This document shows, one piece after another, positions 21,125 through 31,082 of a stretch of 64,000 nt of DNA. The stretch comes from Dermacentor variabilis (Eukaryota; Arthropoda; Arachnida; Ixodida; Ixodidae). Both the position numbers and the translations under genes were made by a program. The notes under the pieces were generated by a model. That model made no database searches. It was not told the DNA's origin and saw nothing but the letters and a program-made list of their open reading frames with translations. The stretch is taken from positions 116,494,709-116,558,708 of the forward strand of contig NC_134572.1 of the NCBI RefSeq assembly GCF_050947875.1, in the 5' to 3' direction. Every line of letters starts with the position of its first letter. Position 1 is the stretch's first letter.

Positions 21125-21310
21125 ATTTTGACCCTGCGGTACTCAAACGTTTTCGCCATGGGTCGTTTGCGTTCGTTGTCTCCGGACATACGGATGCACC
21201 TACCGCCTGGGTTACCACGACGTGAACAGACCATGCTGTACCGTCTGTGGCTAGGCGTTGCATTTACGAACTCATATGCTGCTTTCCTTATTGGAATGGC
21301 CAACAGCCCC
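21125..21310 (+). pseudogene. I-type LINE ORF2 C-terminus, part 1 (split)
   Basis: Plus-strand translation LPRREQTMLYRLWLGVAF parallels GLPRREATHLCRLWLGVAF at 56140-56190 in another I-type LINE. It is cut at 21310 by the large gypsy element, just before the Cys/His finger, which resumes at 28186 after the four-base target duplication. Confidence 0.75.
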
Positions 21311-22092
21311 TGTTTCGGATCGGACTGCTGGTACGATCTGTTGGGAACTCGGCGCTGACGCCCGTGGTTGTACCTGGGTCGCAAGCCCCAAGGGTAGCGT
21401 TGGCCTGGCGGCCTGGGGTACAACTGCAAGCATCCGAAGGTCCCGGCAAAGCATGAGTCGACAGGTAACAACGAAACAACTTGTTTATTTTAACATCGCA
21501 AAGAGTTGGTGGTCAGGTTTGACCGAAGTAGAGAGACGGGAGAGCACTTCACTCAACGGAAGAAATCGGAGCCCTCCTCTGGCGTCCGGGGGCAGCTGTT
21601 TTTATACTCTCGCAGTTGAGGGCAAGAAGGAACCCCTCAAAAGACGAGCACGTGAATGTACAATGGGCTAATGGTGACGCACACTGTCGTAGCGATGCCG
21701 TAGCACCATGTCGTGGCGCTGCGCACGATCTCGTAGCACCTGGTCGTGGCGCTGCGCAGCACACTGTCGTGGCGCTGCCGGTCGGACACAATGACTGTAA
21801 CGAGAAGATGGTCCCTGCTTTGGCATCGCCTGTTTCGGGCACAATGACTGGAACGAGATCCCTGCTTTGGCATCGCCTGTTTCGGGCCCAATAACTGGAA
21901 TGAGATCCCTGCTTTGGCATCGCCTGCTTCGGGCACAATGACTGGAACGAAATCCCTAGGCGGTCGCATCGCCGCAGACGCGCCTGGAAACACCTGGCGA
22001 TGAGTGTTGCGGTGACGACGATCGGGCCAAAATGTCCGCCGCCCCGCCGCCGTCGCGCCGGCAAAACCACGTGTCGCAGGCGAAACGCAACA
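21311..22092 (-). repeat. 3' LTR of gypsy copy 1
   Basis: Identical by eye to 27400-28181. On the minus strand it begins TGTTGCGTTTCGCC and ends CCGAAACA (TG...CA). U3 contains three and a part copies of a 47-53 base unit (starts at 21790, 21843, 21890, 21937) with the core CCCTGCTTTGGCATCGCCTG. Confidence 0.9.
21484..21489 (-). terminator. Polyadenylation signal in the 3' LTR of gypsy copy 1
   Basis: AATAAA on the minus strand, about 110 bases downstream of the LTR TATA box, which places the R region between them. Confidence 0.6.
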
Positions 22093-22578
22093 GACCGCCC
22101 CGCCGGGGAAAGGAGATCCCGATGGACAGGGGACTGCATCCGCTGTCCGGAGGGATGTCGCTCGATGATGCTCATAACCGAAGTCGGGCGTCCCTTGACG
22201 TTTCTTGAGCGCAGCGCACAGAGAAGGCCTCGTTCTCTCGTTCAGGTTCGCACGGGACACTGCAAAGTGACTTCGGGAGAGTTCACATTTTTGTTCTCGT
22301 TCCCGGCAAGCGTTAGAACTACGCTGAAAACTCAACCGCTCAGTCAGCAAGCACGGCACAACCCTCACTAAGCCCTGCCAGGCTCTTTCCCCTTTTTATA
22401 CCACTGCCTAGTTCCTTACAGTAGTCTAGCATCACTCAGAACGCGTCCACAAATTGAAAAATTGCACTAGAAAGCATATCATCACTTTGAAACACTAAAC
22501 AAAAGCAATATGTTAAAAAAAAACCTGCCTCAGGAAGAAAAACATCAGTAACAAACAATTTTGAGGCTGATTCCTACG
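22093..22578 (-). other. 3' non-coding segment and polypurine tract of gypsy copy 1
   Basis: Lies between the gag-pol stop and the 3' LTR. The minus-strand sequence just before the LTR, GGCGGGGCGG, is the candidate polypurine tract, unusually G-rich. An A-run lies near 22515. There is no envelope frame. Confidence 0.55.
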
Positions 22579-25500
22579 TTAGGGGCTTCGACTTAAGCCA
22601 TCGGCGTTACCGTTGAGACTCCCCTTTTTGTAACGCACCTCAAAGGAATATTGTTGTAAAGCGAGGCTCCAGCGCAGGAGGCGGCCATTTTTGGGAGAGA
22701 TGGTCTGCAGCCATTGGAGAGGGCAGTGATCCGTCTCAATGATAAACCTCGAGCCGGCTAGATAGCATGACAATTTCTGAACGGCCCACACGAGACACGC
22801 ACACTCTTTCTCGGTGGCGCTATACGCCTGCTCACGACTGGTCAGCTTACGACTAGCATACAGGACGGGGTGTTCTACTTCTCCATTTTCCCGTTGGCAC
22901 AGTACAACGCCCATGCCTCGCTCACTAGCATCGCACTGAACAATGAACCCTTTTGTATAGTCTGGCGATCGTAGCACAGGCTGGCTTGTTAGGGCACTCT
23001 TTAGGGCGCTAAAAGCTCTTTCCTTTGTCTCGTCCCAGACGACTGTTTGAGGCTCTGTCTTTCTTAGAGCATCCGTCAGGGGAGCCGCGATATCAGAGTA
23101 CCTAGGGATGTACCTCTGATAGTAGCCGGCGACACCCAAGAACGACCGAATATCGGTCTTGGTGCGCGGTTGCGGAAAGTCTCGCACAGCGGCCACTTTT
23201 ATTTCAGAGGGGCGGCGACGACCCTGACCAATCACGTGACCGAGGTAGACAACCTCGGCCTGTGCTAACTGGCACTTAGGAGCCTTGACTGTCAAGCCTG
23301 CTTCGCGCAGGCGGGTTAGCACTGCCCGCAAGTGTGTCATATGCTCAGACCAGGATGCGGAGAATATCGCTACGTCGTCTAGATACGGTAAAGCGAATTC
23401 TTGCTGTCCCCGCAACACTTTATCCATGAGACTTGAAAAACAGTATGGCGCGTTCTTCAAACCAAAACTCAACACTTTAGGACGGAATGTTCCCATTGGT
23501 GAAATGAACGCCGCATACCTACTAGCCTCTTCTGTAAGTGGAACCTGCCAATAACCCCTGACAAGATCTAGGGTGGAAATAAACTGAGCGCTACTAACTT
23601 TCTCAAGGCGCTCCTCGATGTTAGGGATCGGATAAATTTGATCCTTAGTGATGGAATTAAGCCTGCGGTAGTCGACGCAAGGACGAGGTTCCTTGCCCGG
23701 TACCTCAACTAAAATCAAAGGGGAGGTATAATCACTCTCACCTGCCTCAATAACACCGAGCTGTAGCATTTTCTTTACCTCAGCCTCCATAATATCGCTC
23801 TGGCGGGGTGACACCCGATACGCCTTGGATCGTACTGGCTCTGTGGAGGTAAGTTCTATATCATGAGTAAGTACAGAAGTCCTACCAGGCCTCTCAGAGA
23901 ACAGACCTTGAAACTCTTGTAATAGCTGGTGTAGTTCGGTTTTCTGCTCAGGCGACAGCGGTGCTTTACTGATAAGGCCACTAATGACTTGACCGGTGTC
24001 TTCCCTGTTCGTCACTGAGCCTAGTCCCGGAAGCTCGACCGGAAGCTCTTCAGGAACGTTTACCATCATGCACACCACTGCTTCCCTTTGTCTATAAGGT
24101 TTGAGCAGATTACAGTGGTAAACTTGCTGTGCTTTCCGCTTTCCTGGCAGACTTACCACGTAGTTAACGTCCGACAGTTTCTGAACAATTCGCGCTGGGC
24201 CCTCCCACTGCACGTCTAGTTTGTTGTTTAGCGATGTGCGCAATATCATGACCTCATCGCCAACCTCAAAACGACGGGCCCTGGCTGTCCGATCATAATA
24301 AACCTTGGCCCTCTGCTGGGCCTTTGCCATTGCTTCACCTGACAACTCCTGTGCCCTTCTTAAGCGTTCGAGGAGCTTAAGCACGTACTCCACCACGACT
24401 GGGTCGTCGCCCCTACCTTCCCATGATTCTCGAAGCATGCGAAGCGGAGATCGAAGCGAGCGACCGTACACCAGTTCAGCTGGCGAAAACCCCGTAGCCG
24501 CATGCGGCGCGGTCCTTAAAGCAAACATCACCCCAGGCAGACACAGCTCCCAGTCAGTTTGATGTTCAAAACACAAGGCTCTCAACACGCGCTTCATGAC
24601 GGAGTGGAGCTTCTCAACGGAATTCGACTGTGGGTGGTACACTGAGCTGTGTAGCAGCTTTACCCCACACCTTTCGAGAAAAGTTGTCGTCAAAGCGCTA
24701 GTAAACACTGTGCCCTGATCTGATTGAATTTCTGCAGGAAAACCAACTCGCGCAAATATGGACAGTAGTGCATTAACTATCTCAACTGAGCTGAGTTCTT
24801 TAAGCGGCACTGCTTCAGGGAACTTTGTCGCTGGGCAGATCACAGTCAAAATGTGTCTGTACCCCGTGGCTGTTACCGGCAGAGGTCCCACTGTATCAAT
24901 AACGAGCCGTCTAAAAGGCTCCGTAATGATAGGTACCAATTTCAACGGCGCCCTCGATTTGTCCCCTGGTTTGCCCACCCGCTGACAAGTGTCACATGTC
25001 CTCACGAAATGGTCTGCGTCCCGAAAACACCCTGGCCAATAGTACTCTTGCAAGAGACGGTCCTTAGTTTTCTTAACTCCTAGGTGTCCGGACCACGAAC
25101 CCCCATGTGACAAGCGCAACAGATCCTGACGATAGCATTGAGGCACGACCAGCTGATCGAACTCCACTCCTCGGCGGTCTAGATACTTCCGGTACAGGAC
25201 TCCACCTCTTTCCACAAAACGCGCAGTTTTCCTGGCGATACCTTCTTTGACATTGCAGCGCACGTTTTCCAGGCTGCCATCCTTTTTTTGCTCGGCTATC
25301 AAAGCCGTCCGGCTGACTTTTAGCAACCTATCAAGTCCGTCTGACGTAGGCGCGATGAGCAAATCAGTAGATAGCTCTTCTAACTTTCCCGCGTCGGGAT
25401 TTTCCTCTCCAGTATCTGGCGCCTTCAACGTTACAGACTCAAGTTTATTCAGTTCGGGCGTGCTCGGAATATCAGCTTGCTGCGCCTCTGACCCTTTTTC

Positions 25501-27045
25501 GTTGTTTGATAACGTCGGCCCCGCAACTACCGCCTTTGCAGCGAGCTCCCGAACCTTCGATCTGGTTAAGGCCTGAACACTAGCTTCACCAAACAAAAGC
25601 CCCTTCTCGCGCAGGAGGTGATCGGACCTGTTTGAAAATAGGTACGGGTACTGGGGTGGCAGCATAGATGACACTGCCGCCTCCGTCTCAAGCGCTCCGA
25701 AAGGTCCTTCAATAAGCACTTTTGCTACCGGCAGACACACGCTATGAGCTTCCACGGCTTGCTTGATCCATGCGCACTCGCCCGTGAACATATGGGGTTC
25801 TACGTAAGACGGGTGAACTACATCCATCGTAGCTGCGGAATCGCGAAGCACTCGGCACTCTTTCCCGTTCACGAGGAGGTCTCGCATGTAAGGCTCGAGA
25901 AGCTTCATGTTCTCGTCAGTGCTGCCTATTGAAAAAAACACAACTTTTGGTGTTGTTTCCGGACACTGCGCCGAAAAGTGACCCGGCTTCTGGCACGTAT
26001 AACACAAGCGCGCTCGCCTCATCTCGAACCGCTTTCTGCGTTTGGCTGCCGCCGTCTCTTTACGTTTGGTCGGACTGCTTTCACTCGCATCCTCACTACG
26101 CGTGTCCCCCTTTAATCTCATGGGTGTGAACTTCGGCCTCTCAAACTTCGAGCCAAATTCACCCTTTTGACCGTCCTTAGCTCCGCGAGCTCGACGCGTC
26201 ACAAACTCCTCGGCTAGCTCAGCGGCTCTAGCCACCGTACTCACGTCTGGCCTATCCAAGACCCAGTATCGCACGTTCTCCGGTAACCGACTATAAAACT
26301 GTTCTAGCCCGAAACACTGCAGAACTTTATCGTGGTCACCAAACGCTTTCTCTTCTTTGAGCCACTCCTGCATGTTCGACATAAGCCTATACGCAAACTC
26401 TGTATATGACTCACTTTTGCCTTTCTCATTTTCCCGAAACTTCCGACGGAACGCTTCCGCAGACAGCCGGTACTTTTTTAGCAGACTCGATTTTACTTTG
26501 TCGAAATCCTCTGCTTCCTCTCTATCCAAGCGAGCGACTACGTCGGCCGCCTCGCCGGGTAACAAAGTGAGCAAGCGCTGTGGCCACGTTTCCCGAGAGA
26601 ACCCCTGCTTCTCGCACGTTCGCTCAAAGTTAACCAGGAACAAACCAATGTCCTCTCCAAGCTTAAACGGCCGCATCAGGTCAGTCATTTTGAACAATAC
26701 GCGTTCTCCTGCACCGTGTGCCTGACTTCCATTACGAGCGCGTTCCATCTCTACCTCAAGACGCTTCATTTCCAAAGCGTGTTGACGGTCACGCTCTTGT
26801 TTTTCTTTCTGTTCTTTAAGTTCGCGCTCTTCTTTTTCTTTTTGCTCTTTAAGTTCGCGCTCCTGTCTTTTTGCAGTCTCCCTCTCCTCCATGGTCTCAA
26901 GGCATTCCGACAGCTCGTCATCCTCAGCCTCTAACTCAAGAATAGCCTTTATCAGTTCTGGTTTTCTGAGTTTGTCCGAGACATCCAGACCCAACTCTCT
27001 TGCAAGCTCCAACAATTTCGGTTTGCGCAACGACTTCAAATCCAT
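22579..27045 (-). CDS. gag-pol: Gag-pol polyprotein with integrase before reverse transcriptase
   Basis: 1488 codons, no stop or frameshift. Domain order: SAP-like helix pair 1-40; charged coiled coil 45-105; capsid whose C-terminal part 213-285 resembles a SCAN domain (FGLEQFYSRLPENVRYWVLD); CCHC knuckle C348, C351, H356, C361; protease-like region 395-475 with D402-S403-A404 in place of Asp-Thr-Gly; integrase with His647, His654, Cys684, Cys687, then D717, D776, E811; a GPY/F-like segment 922-965 (VGDEVMILR, WEGPARIV); reverse transcriptase 1068-1275 with D1160 and Y1221-LDD; RNase H with D1372, E1414, D1439, D1482. Integrase upstream of RT is reversed relative to ordinary gypsy and matches the Gmr1 group. 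ATG is the first in the leader. Gag and Pol are in one frame, so a Gag excess must come from another mechanism. Confidence 0.95.
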   Translation of the reverse strand: MDLKSLRKPKLLELARELGLDVSDKLRKPELIKAILELEAEDDELSECLETMEERETAKRQERELKEQKEKEERELKEQKEKQERDRQHALEMKRLEVEMERARNGSQAHGAGERVLFKMTDLMRPFKLGEDIGLFLVNFERTCEKQGFSRETWPQRLLTLLPGEAADVVARLDREEAEDFDKVKSSLLKKYRLSAEAFRRKFRENEKGKSESYTEFAYRLMSNMQEWLKEEKAFGDHDKVLQCFGLEQFYSRLPENVRYWVLDRPDVSTVARAAELAEEFVTRRARGAKDGQKGEFGSKFERPKFTPMRLKGDTRSEDASESSPTKRKETAAAKRRKRFEMRRARLCYTCQKPGHFSAQCPETTPKVVFFSIGSTDENMKLLEPYMRDLLVNGKECRVLRDSAATMDVVHPSYVEPHMFTGECAWIKQAVEAHSVCLPVAKVLIEGPFGALETEAAVSSMLPPQYPYLFSNRSDHLLREKGLLFGEASVQALTRSKVRELAAKAVVAGPTLSNNEKGSEAQQADIPSTPELNKLESVTLKAPDTGEENPDAGKLEELSTDLLIAPTSDGLDRLLKVSRTALIAEQKKDGSLENVRCNVKEGIARKTARFVERGGVLYRKYLDRRGVEFDQLVVPQCYRQDLLRLSHGGSWSGHLGVKKTKDRLLQEYYWPGCFRDADHFVRTCDTCQRVGKPGDKSRAPLKLVPIITEPFRRLVIDTVGPLPVTATGYRHILTVICPATKFPEAVPLKELSSVEIVNALLSIFARVGFPAEIQSDQGTVFTSALTTTFLERCGVKLLHSSVYHPQSNSVEKLHSVMKRVLRALCFEHQTDWELCLPGVMFALRTAPHAATGFSPAELVYGRSLRSPLRMLRESWEGRGDDPVVVEYVLKLLERLRRAQELSGEAMAKAQQRAKVYYDRTARARRFEVGDEVMILRTSLNNKLDVQWEGPARIVQKLSDVNYVVSLPGKRKAQQVYHCNLLKPYRQREAVVCMMVNVPEELPVELPGLGSVTNREDTGQVISGLISKAPLSPEQKTELHQLLQEFQGLFSERPGRTSVLTHDIELTSTEPVRSKAYRVSPRQSDIMEAEVKKMLQLGVIEAGESDYTSPLILVEVPGKEPRPCVDYRRLNSITKDQIYPIPNIEERLEKVSSAQFISTLDLVRGYWQVPLTEEASRYAAFISPMGTFRPKVLSFGLKNAPYCFSSLMDKVLRGQQEFALPYLDDVAIFSASWSEHMTHLRAVLTRLREAGLTVKAPKCQLAQAEVVYLGHVIGQGRRRPSEIKVAAVRDFPQPRTKTDIRSFLGVAGYYQRYIPRYSDIAAPLTDALRKTEPQTVVWDETKERAFSALKSALTSQPVLRSPDYTKGFIVQCDASERGMGVVLCQRENGEVEHPVLYASRKLTSREQAYSATEKECACLVWAVQKLSCYLAGSRFIIETDHCPLQWLQTISPKNGRLLRWSLALQQYSFEVRYKKGSLNGNADGLSRSP

Positions 27046-27399
27046 GGCTGCTCTGAATGCTGCTTTCTCTACTGCTTACTATTGTCTTGCCGCAAACTAA
27101 CCCGGCAGCAACGACAACCACAATTGCCAGCTCTGTTTCTGACACTAACAAAAGCCTGGCAAAGCTCAGAAGAAGAAAGTCCCGCACTCACCAAACCTCG
27201 CAGCCAAGAGTCCAGCGCAGTCGTTCCGCTGCAGGCAACCAGTCGTCACACAGGGCTCGTTGCACTGCTCCCGGATCGTCGTTGAGCTGCTCAGCATACT
27301 GTCAACTGCATCTCTTTGCTGCTGGCCTCCGTTGTCGCGATCTCGCCGCTGGCAGACCGTTGTTTGAAGTCGTAGGCGATCTCACCGCTGGCAACCAGA
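27046..27399 (-). other. Leader and primer-binding region of gypsy copy 1
   Basis: Directly after the 5' LTR the minus strand reads TCTGGTTGCCAGCGGTGAG, the candidate primer binding site. A related unit, CTGCCAGCGGCGAGATCGCG, recurs about 40 bases on. The unit also matches the last bases of the LTR, so the boundary sits inside a short tandem array. The remainder is untranslated leader. Confidence 0.6.
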
Positions 27400-28181
27400 T
27401 GTTTCGGATCGGACTGCTGGTACGATCTGTTGGGAACTCGGCGCTGACGCCCGTGGTTGTACCTGGGTCGCAAGCCCCAAGGGTAGCGTTGGCCTGGCGG
27501 CCTGGGGTACAACTGCAAGCATCCGAAGGTCCCGGCAAAGCATGAGTCGACAGGTAACAACGAAACAACTTGTTTATTTTAACATCGCAAAGAGTTGGTG
27601 GTCAGGTTTGACCGAAGTAGAGAGACGGGAGAGCACTTCACTCAACGGAAGAAATCGGAGCCCTCCTCTGGCGTCCGGGGGCAGCTGTTTTTATACTCTC
27701 GCAGTTGAGGGCAAGAAGGAACCCCTCAAAAGACGAGCACGTGAATGTACAATGGGCTAATGGTGACGCACACTGTCGTAGCGATGCCGTAGCACCATGT
27801 CGTGGCGCTGCGCACGATCTCGTAGCACCTGGTCGTGGCGCTGCGCAGCACACTGTCGTGGCGCTGCCGGTCGGACACAATGACTGTAACGAGAAGATGG
27901 TCCCTGCTTTGGCATCGCCTGTTTCGGGCACAATGACTGGAACGAGATCCCTGCTTTGGCATCGCCTGTTTCGGGCCCAATAACTGGAATGAGATCCCTG
28001 CTTTGGCATCGCCTGCTTCGGGCACAATGACTGGAACGAAATCCCTAGGCGGTCGCATCGCCGCAGACGCGCCTGGAAACACCTGGCGATGAGTGTTGCG
28101 GTGACGACGATCGGGCCAAAATGTCCGCCGCCCCGCCGCCGTCGCGCCGGCAAAACCACGTGTCGCAGGCGAAACGCAACA
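27400..28181 (-). repeat. 5' LTR of gypsy copy 1
   Basis: Matches 21311-22092 without visible difference over 782 bases. It carries the element promoter and is followed on its right by CCCC and resumed LINE sequence. Confidence 0.9.
27688..27695 (-). promoter_or_regulatory. TATA box of gypsy copy 1
   Basis: TATAAAAA on the minus strand inside the 5' LTR, downstream of the tandem U3 units. Transcription should start about 25-30 bases further, near 27660. Confidence 0.6.
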
Positions 28182-28185
28182 CCCC

Positions 28186-28684
28186 ACGTGCGACACATGT
28201 AACAGCGATGAGACGCTCGCACAGATTATCTGTGTCTACCTGCGATATAGTGCCCAGAGACAAGTGATGTGCAGAGTACTGGGCCAGTTGCACCATCGTC
28301 CACTATTACTACTTTGGTCAGTGCTCCCAAAGAGCATTCGCTCTGGAGATCCTGCTCCCGTTACTAAGGTTCCTGCGGTCTACGAGACTTCACCATAAAC
28401 TTTGAGAACGCAGCCCCCTACCACTCTATATAAACGCTGTTTGTTTATGGTCGTCCCTTTTTCTTTATATATATTTGCACCTTCCACTCTTTTTCCCTTT
28501 CTATCCCCCTACTCCTCCTCCCCCTGTGCAGGTTAGCCATCCAACACTGCCTCTGGTTAGCCTCCATGCCTTTCTGTGCATATTCTCTCTCTCTTTGTTT
28601 ATTGTGCATCATTACTAAATGAGACAGACGGCGACGGCACGCAATCCCACGGCGAGGTGGGCAATGAAAGCTTCGCCCAAACAA
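28186..28684 (+). pseudogene. I-type LINE ORF2 C-terminus, part 2, and 3' UTR
   Basis: Resumes the frame interrupted at 21310: TCDTCNSDETLAQIIC forms the start of the Cys/His finger, then YSAQRQVMCRVLGQL. Frameshifts follow before 28400. The 3' untranslated part at 28480-28610 has the pyrimidine-rich block, GTTAGCC and TCTGGTTAGCCTCC shared with LINE termini at 31083-31235 and 56520-56640. Confidence 0.7.
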
Positions 28685-30280
28685 AAGAAGAGGATAGCTC
28701 TAAGGCGTAGCCTACGTTACTTATGCCTAACTTAGGGCCGCTTGACGGCACACCTCAAAGCTCGTTTTGTTATTATTGTTGATTATTAAACGATGAGACG
28801 CTAGGAAAATAGGACACCGAAGAGTTGTGTAGCCGCTGTCATGCAAAATAAAGCCCTATACTGCTAAGACAGATAGGCAAAGAAAAAAGAAACAAAAAGA
28901 AAGAGAGACGGAAAACAACAAATATCGGAGAAATTAAGCATCACATAATTCAGGCATAGCGTGCTACAATGTCGGCAGTAATGCATCTTTCAAGTAGACT
29001 CCATAATGTCGCTATCTGAGCAGAGGGTCCCTTTGTCATCGACGTATAGAAGCAGGGTACAGGCCGTTTGTCCCTTCTCTTATCTGGTGTCTTAAGTTTT
29101 ACATTCGCGCGCGCATTGTTGTCGCGCTAGGTTATCTGTAATCAGGCTCCATATCGTAGCCTGGCGGAGGCTTCGGGTTGAAGACATCAGAAGCTTGGAA
29201 GTTGGGAGAACGATGACCAACCGGTTTACTGGCACTTGAATGAAGCTTATTTACATCGTTGAACAGGAAAAGCAAAACAAAAAAAAGGGTCAAGTGTTTA
29301 GCAACAAGCGTCTGCATGAGCCTCGTTTCCATAGCCCAGAGCAGCTACATTTTCTCTTCGCACCGTCATTATAACTCCTCTTTTCAAACCCTCCCTCCTG
29401 GCAGTAGCCAATCACACACAGGTCACAACCCGCTACGATGACAGCCAATCAAGAAGCACAAACAACATTGTCGCAAACGGAATATCGGACCCACGGCGCC
29501 AGCAAGTTCTATCGGGCGCAAAGGCGGAGATACAGTATAACACGGGGAGATGGTAGAGACGGCTGTGGGAATGGGAGAGATCTTTGACTCCCTACTGCTC
29601 TTCTTCGCTGCTTCGTAGTAAAGGGCAGGCACCAGTTAGGGGCGGCCTTCTGCCAGGAAACGTCCATGAGCCCTTCGCGTGGTACTCGGCGTCCACCTTA
29701 GTGGTCACTCTTTCTTCCCTTTGTAGCGCTTCTTCTCTGACGACTGGAGCTTGTTACGGGAAAATTAGCATCGCCCAGCATCGCGTGTCCTCCGACTATC
29801 TTTCAAGCGTAGTTCTCGCATTCTACTCTTGTGCGTGTCAAACAGCATGTTGTCTACTGCACTCATAACATCGTGTAATTATACGGGAGGTATTGCTTGG
29901 TGGTAGCAGATGGCGTCGTAATGAATATTGAATAATACTTTGGAGGGCCCTTGTCGGGCATTGATGGAGGGCCATGGTATCACGGGACGTCCGAAATGCG
30001 AGCTAAAACAAGAAATGATGTTTGTAGTTTATGTTATTTGTACCCATCCTGCAAAAGCTTGATATGACTAACAGTAGTGTATATATAGAAAAACATCGAC
30101 GCTAGCTGAGCCCGGTTGTCTGAACATGCGTTTTGAAGAGCATGCATGTCCCGACAGCTACGGCGGCACGTATGCACATAAGTTCAAGAGGGACGCCGCG
30201 TGTTTGCCAGACAGAGCTAGCAGGTTAGTGCCGTACGTGAAATGTCGACAGCGTACAACAGTGGGACTATTGTTGTATTT
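28685..30280. other. No gene recognised
   Basis: Short open frames only. The part from about 29430 to 29760 on the minus strand has LTR-like features: a TGGCGCCGTGGGTCCG stretch at about 29490 resembling a primer binding site. No direct-repeat partner is present, so I do not call an LTR. 30105-30125 carries a scrap of a LINE 3' module. Confidence 0.3.
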
Positions 30281-31007
30281 TATTGCGATAGCAATTATAC
30301 GGACACTCTAGGCTCGTTTTAGCCGTCGGAGTCGCTATCACCATCGTCGTGAGGTTTCGTATAGAGTCCAATGGCGATAAAGTCGTCGTCGCGCGCCATA
30401 TGTTGTATGTGCGAGTGAAAGCGTGCGAGGGTTAGCCGGCGAACGCGGTTCAATCTCGCATGCACCAGTTAGGAACGCGGGCCGGAAGCGTGCCCTCTCC
30501 TGTTGCGCCAGAGGCAGGGGGTCAAGCGAGAGAGGAGGGGCGTTCCTTTCAGGCGGCTGCTAGGGTGCCTCGATGTCCTCCTCGCCCACCGCTCCGTACA
30601 AAGTGGAGACAACCGCGGCGTGTAACACGGCGTGTAACACGGCGTTGGACACGCGATTGGTGGATGCCGTTGTAGACGCCTTTGGCGGACGCCGTAGGGA
30701 CGCGCTGCCTGCGATGCGCCTTGAAAGCGATCTGCGACGCGGCCAAGTGCTCGTCCGCGCGGACCTCATCTTCAAAGCGATCTGCGATGTTTGCAGAGTG
30801 CGCGTCGTGCCGGTAGCTTCGTATGCGCTGTGTTCTCGACGTTTCGTTTGCGTTGAATCGAGAGATGCACGAAGGTCAATTCGCTTGCTGCTGCCGCGAT
30901 TCCTCACTCCAGCGTTTTGCCAGCGAATAGCGGATTGCGCTATTGCGCTAGGGCCTTTGCAGGCTGCGTGTCAGTGCCCACAGAAACAGTTCGTTTGTAT
31001 CGAGTGT

Positions 31008-31010
<3 letters not shown>

Positions 31011-31055
<45 letters not shown>
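31011..31055 (+). repeat. (TG)n microsatellite
   Basis: About 22 uninterrupted TG units directly followed by T-rich DNA and the LINE 3' module. It may have grown from the tail or target of that insertion. Confidence 0.9.
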
Positions 31056-31061
<6 letters not shown>

Positions 31062-31082
31062 TTTCATTATTTTTCTTAATTT

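Larger units (their letters stand above)
21311..28181 (-). mobile_element. Gmr1-like Ty3/gypsy element, copy 1, complete
   Basis: A 6.87-kb element on the minus strand: 782-base LTRs at 27400-28181 (5') and 21311-22092 (3'), a leader, one intact 1488-codon gag-pol frame and a 486-base 3' non-coding segment. It is flanked by the four-base duplication CCCC (21307-21310 and 28182-28185). The two LTRs show no difference by eye. Intact coding, matching LTRs and a clean duplication indicate a recent insertion that may still be active. It interrupts an I-type LINE at its zinc-finger region. Confidence 0.92.

Noticed and set aside
21787..21960. Regularly spaced repeats resembling a CRISPR array
   Set aside because: The units are contiguous 47-53 base tandem copies inside an LTR U3 region of a eukaryotic retrotransposon; there are no unique spacers.
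21549..22175. Open frames of up to 243 codons on the minus strand and shorter plus-strand frames in the gypsy LTRs (also 27638-28222, 42704-43241, 48744-49203)
   Set aside because: They lie inside LTRs, follow U3 tandem repeats, overlap in several frames and have no domain; they are composition effects.
29430..29760. Solo LTR with a TGGCGCC-type primer site on the minus strand
   Set aside because: No second copy or duplication in the window; the motif alone is too short to support an LTR call.
30573..31079. 168-codon plus-strand frame as a gene
   Set aside because: It lies inside dispersed repeat R1 and ends in the (TG)n array.
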